Positions 61,606-64,000 of a DNA stretch of 64,000 bases are shown here, one piece after another. Within the stretch, counting starts at the first letter, position 1. Every line of letters starts with the position of its first letter. Location: positions 1 through 64,000 of the forward strand of contig NZ_VVIQ01000004.1 in assembly GCF_009728485.1 (NCBI RefSeq), read 5' to 3'. This DNA comes from Prevotella vespertina. Lineage in GTDB: Bacteria; Bacteroidota; Bacteroidia; Bacteroidales; Bacteroidaceae. The translations under genes were made by a program, and so were the position numbers. The notes beneath the pieces were generated by a model. It searched no databases. It worked only from the letters and a program-made list of their open reading frames with translations, and was not told the DNA's origin.

Positions 61606-62655
61606 ATGGATTTAAACTTATTAAAACAGGAGGAGCTTGCCTCATTACGACAGTTGCTTACCACTGCGAAAAACATTGTTATCTGTGCTCACAGAGCACC
61701 TGATGGTGATGCCATGGGCTCTTCTCTGGCATGGATGAACTATCTGAATGGGATAGGAAAGACCAACGTGAAGGTGTGTATGCCTGATGCTACGCCCGAC
61801 TTCTTACATTGGTTGCCTGGTAGTAACACCGTCATTCGTTATGACCGACGCCCTCGTGAGGTGGAGCGAATCTTTAAAGAGGCTGATCTGGTGTGTTGTC
61901 TCGATTTCAATCAGCCCTCCCGTGTGGATGCAATGCAGGACGCTTTGGAGTCGTCGGAAGCCCCCCGTTTGCTCATCGACCACCACTTGGACCCTGATGA
62001 AGGGTGTGCGCTGGCTATCTCTAGACCAGATATGTCGAGTACAAGTGAGATTGTTTTCCGCCTCATCTGTCAGTTAGATGGATTCGAGACGATGACCCGT
62101 CAGTGTGCTGAATGTATATATTGTGGTATGATGACAGACACTGGTGGCTTCACATATAACTCTTCCCGACCAGAGATCTACTACATCATTGGACAGTTAC
62201 TAACGAAGGGGATTGATAAAGATGAGATCTATAACCGAGTGTTCCACAACTATTCTACGAACGCATTGCGCCTTCGCTCGCATATAATCCTTAATAAGAT
62301 GAAGGTCATTGAGGAGTTACATGCTTCGTATTATACGGTGACGAAGGAGGATATGACGCAATTCCACTTTGTTAAAGGAGACATGGAAGGACTCGTGAAC
62401 ATACCTCAACAGATCAAAGGACTTAAACTCAGTATATCGTTAAGAGAGGATACTGAGAGGCAAAACACCATCTTGGTGAGTCTAAGGTCATGTAACGGGT
62501 TCCATTGCCAGCCCATGGCTACAAGGTTCTTCAATGGTGGTGGACATGCAGATGCAGCTGGTGGTAAACTGAATTGTACGCTTGATGAAGCGGAACAGGT
62601 GGTTATCAAGGCGCTACTTTATTATAAGGATCAATTACAAACAAAGGTATTATGA
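61606..62655 (+). CDS. DHH-family phosphoesterase (NrnA-like)
   Basis: A 349-residue DHH/DHHA1 protein, likely a nanoRNase and pAp phosphatase. The metal-binding motifs are VICAHRAPDGDAMGSS, CLDFNQPSRVD, and the name-giving DHHLD (LLIDHHLDPDEG), and the C-terminal DHHA1 domain carries FFNGGGHADAAGG. All are intact. It degrades short RNA fragments and recycles pAp. The next gene starts 4 bases before its stop. Confidence 0.92.
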   Translation: MDLNLLKQEELASLRQLLTTAKNIVICAHRAPDGDAMGSSLAWMNYLNGIGKTNVKVCMPDATPDFLHWLPGSNTVIRYDRRPREVERIFKEADLVCCLDFNQPSRVDAMQDALESSEAPRLLIDHHLDPDEGCALAISRPDMSSTSEIVFRLICQLDGFETMTRQCAECIYCGMMTDTGGFTYNSSRPEIYYIIGQLLTKGIDKDEIYNRVFHNYSTNALRLRSHIILNKMKVIEELHASYYTVTKEDMTQFHFVKGDMEGLVNIPQQIKGLKLSISLREDTERQNTILVSLRSCNGFHCQPMATRFFNGGGHADAAGGKLNCTLDEAEQVVIKALLYYKDQLQTKVL

Positions 62656-63161
62656 ACTTATTAGAACTATCACAAAAGCGATTCTCAGTACGTAAATTCA
62701 CAGCCGAACAGGTATCGGAAGAGGACTTAAAGTATATTCTTGAGGTGACACGCATGGCTCCTTCGGCAGTGAACAAACAGCCTTGGAAGTTCGTTGTGGT
62801 CAAGTCGTCAGAGGCACGCAAGCAGTTGCAAGCCTGTTACAAACGTGAGTGGTTTGCCTCAGCACCGCTTTACATCATTTGTATGAAGGCTGTGGAAGGC
62901 TGTTGGGTACGCTCGGAAGATAGTAAGTCACACGGAGATATTGACGTAGCCATTGCCACAGAACACCTTTGTTTGGCTGTTGCAGAACGAGGCTTAGGCT
63001 GTTGTTGGGTTTGTAATTATGATGTAGCAAAAATCAAAGAGGCATTCCCTAGAGCTGGATATGAGGCAGTTGCGATTATTCCTATTGGTCACATCGCCCC
63101 TGACTGTCCGATGAATGAGAAGAAACGGAAGCCTTTGGAGGAGATAACGGAGACGATATAA
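62652..63161 (+). CDS. Nitroreductase family protein
   Basis: A 169-residue FMN-dependent nitroreductase-fold protein. It starts with SQKRFSVRKFTAEQVSEEDL and has the FMN-region APSAVNKQPWKFVVV. At 169 residues it is at the short end of the family. It overlaps the DHH gene by four bases (ATGA), indicating translational coupling. The physiological substrate is unknown. Confidence 0.9.
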   Translation: MNLLELSQKRFSVRKFTAEQVSEEDLKYILEVTRMAPSAVNKQPWKFVVVKSSEARKQLQACYKREWFASAPLYIICMKAVEGCWVRSEDSKSHGDIDVAIATEHLCLAVAERGLGCCWVCNYDVAKIKEAFPRAGYEAVAIIPIGHIAPDCPMNEKKRKPLEEITETI

Positions 63162-63215
63162 CTTAACCTCGTCACGCCTTTCACCTTATTTATCAACTTA
63201 CACCTTATTATATAT

Positions 63216-63593
63216 ATGCGCTTTATTGGAAACCTTCTGTGGTGGCTCTTCGGTGGACTGGAGGCTGCCATCGGTTATTTCACGGGGAGTCTTGCCATGG
63301 CATTGACCATCGTTGGCATCCCTGTCGCTATACAAACTTTCAAGCTCGGATTGCTTTGTTTATGGCCGTTCGGGGCTGAGGTGCATAACACCGACAATAC
63401 TTTCGGGTGCCTCACAGTACCCCTTAATATCATTTGGATTATCTTCGGTGGCTTGTGGGCATGGCTTTGTCATGTCTTCTTCGGCCTCCTCTTAGGGATA
63501 ACCATTATAGGGATTCCCTTCGCAAAGCAGCACTTCAAGATGGCAGGATTGTGCCTTGCTCCCTTTGGAAAGGATGTTACGTTGAACTTATAA
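63216..63593 (+). CDS. YccF-domain membrane protein
   Basis: A 125-residue inner-membrane protein with two related YccF halves. Each half has a hydrophobic hairpin (NLLWWLFGGLEAAIGYFTG; NIIWIIFGGLWAWLCHVFFG) followed by IVGIPVAIQTFKLGLL or IIGIPFAKQHFKMAGLCLAPFG, the doubled signature of YccF. Function unknown. It is 54 bases after the nitroreductase gene on the same strand. Confidence 0.92.
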   Translation: MRFIGNLLWWLFGGLEAAIGYFTGSLAMALTIVGIPVAIQTFKLGLLCLWPFGAEVHNTDNTFGCLTVPLNIIWIIFGGLWAWLCHVFFGLLLGITIIGIPFAKQHFKMAGLCLAPFGKDVTLNL

Positions 63594-63633
63594 AAAACTC
63601 TTTATAATTCTTGGTGGAGCCACGAAAAGTCTG

Positions 63634-63641
63634 TAACTTTG
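63634..63641 (+). promoter_or_regulatory. -7 box of the gene at the right edge
   Basis: TAACTTTG, fits -7 consensus, with CTTG about 19-20 bases upstream. The leader to the ATG at 63667 is short. Confidence 0.5.
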
Positions 63642-63652
63642 GCGAAAAACAT

Positions 63653-63658
63653 AGGAGG
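63653..63658 (+). promoter_or_regulatory. Strong Shine-Dalgarno sequence
   Basis: AGGAGG lies 8 bases before the ATG at 63667. Such a sequence is rare before the genes of this window and fixes the start of the partial gene. Confidence 0.65.
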
Positions 63659-63666
63659 TAACGCCC

Positions 63667-64000
63667 ATGATTACGCTAGACAACTTCAACCAAGAATACA
63701 CTGACCCGATAGAGGAACAGAGAATACGCCATTTCGTTTGCATGGAAATGGGGCGACGTATCCACCGATATATCAAAGCTATGCACGGAAGTAAGCAACA
63801 GATGTTGCGCTTCGAGGAGCATTTAAAGGACTTATCGTTGGAAGAGAAGGAGGCAGCAATAGCCCATTACATCGACTTGAACCGCAAGGTTATCAAGGGA
63901 TTAGATATGAAGATCGTCCTAGCTCGTGCTATGGCGAACTATTCCGACACCTTTGATTATCTTGTAACGTTGGTCAATGACAAGCGAAAGATGGTCAGAT
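63667..64000 (+). CDS. Unknown protein, partial (runs off the window)
   Basis: About 111 codons from ATG 63667 are open to the end of the window: MITLDNFNQEYTDPIEEQ, then HFVCMEMGRRIHRYIKAMHG, EEHLKDLSLEEKEAAIAHYI, and LARAMANYSDTFDYLVTLVN. The N-terminus looks helical and hydrophilic, with no signal peptide. It has a -7 box and an AGGAGG ribosome site. I do not recognise the family. No stop is reached, so the true length is unknown. Confidence 0.6.
   Translation, partial: MITLDNFNQEYTDPIEEQRIRHFVCMEMGRRIHRYIKAMHGSKQQMLRFEEHLKDLSLEEKEAAIAHYIDLNRKVIKGLDMKIVLARAMANYSDTFDYLVTLVNDKRKMVR

Noticed and set aside
1..64000. tRNA, rRNA or CRISPR array
   Set aside because: No GGTTCGAATCC-type tRNA arm set, no rRNA signature, and no regularly spaced direct repeats were seen; the repeats present are inverted and dispersed.

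Overview
This window looks like a chromosomal segment of a Prevotella species or a very close Prevotellaceae relative. The evidence is Bacteroidota-type promoters (-33 TTTG, about 19 bases, -7 TAnnTTTG), almost no Shine-Dalgarno sequences, an interpain/streptopain-like C10 protease with a type IX secretion tail, DUF4492-cydAB, DUF5686 and PCMD-domain proteins, and moderate-to-low GC. I saw no rRNA, tRNA, CRISPR array, intact prophage or intact insertion sequence. Most of the window is housekeeping chromosome with compact operons separated by repeat-rich gaps.

Layout. 0-14 kb: AraC regulator, secreted C10 protease, a conserved unknown, a minus-strand four-gene efflux operon (TolC, HlyD, two ABC-2 permeases, no ATPase), then DUF4492-cydA-cydB and a patatin-like lipase. 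14-29 kb: a transpeptidase-only PBP, two GH25 muramidase-like proteins at separate sites, serine acetyltransferase, a run of THUMP methyltransferase, DPP IV, purD and two membrane proteins, formate-THF ligase, a small SLT-like secreted protein and an SGNH hydrolase. 29-44 kb: radA, an orphan solute-binding lipoprotein, a large TPR protein, an outer-membrane barrel plus PCMD lipoprotein pair, two SDR enzymes (one is fabG next to a TetR gene), a pseudouridine synthase, a candidate small RNA, thiE-like and prs, nspC and a short DnaJ-like protein. 44-57 kb: crcB, DUF5686, an apparent inositol-phospholipid operon (nucleotidyltransferase, ATP-grasp, CDP-alcohol phosphotransferase fused to a HAD domain, myo-inositol-phosphate synthase), sdaA, hisS, purA and a Fur-family regulator. 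57-64 kb: a decayed helicase/restriction gene, a nucleotidyltransferase, a DHH phosphoesterase with nitroreductase, YccF, and the start of an unknown gene at the right edge.

Two layers of non-coding structure stand out. First, a dispersed family of hairpins built on GAAACGCC(C/T)TTCT arms, often paired with a second hairpin, sits in at least nine intergenic gaps, most often between convergent genes. Second, a 243-base element with long terminal inverted repeats lies between sdaA and hisS. A second copy, itself interrupted by another repeat, abuts the broken 5' end of the helicase gene. The gap between tetR and prs contains a complete promoter, two GNRA-capped hairpins and a 17-bp terminator on the minus strand, which together look like an undescribed small RNA of about 260 nt.

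Functional links. The inositol operon would make inositol-3-phosphate, attach it to CDP-diacylglycerol and possibly dephosphorylate the product. The TetR regulator probably controls itself and fabG through a perfect 8-bp inverted repeat between its promoter and start codon. Several genes have their -7 box so close to the ATG that the mRNA should be leaderless or nearly so.
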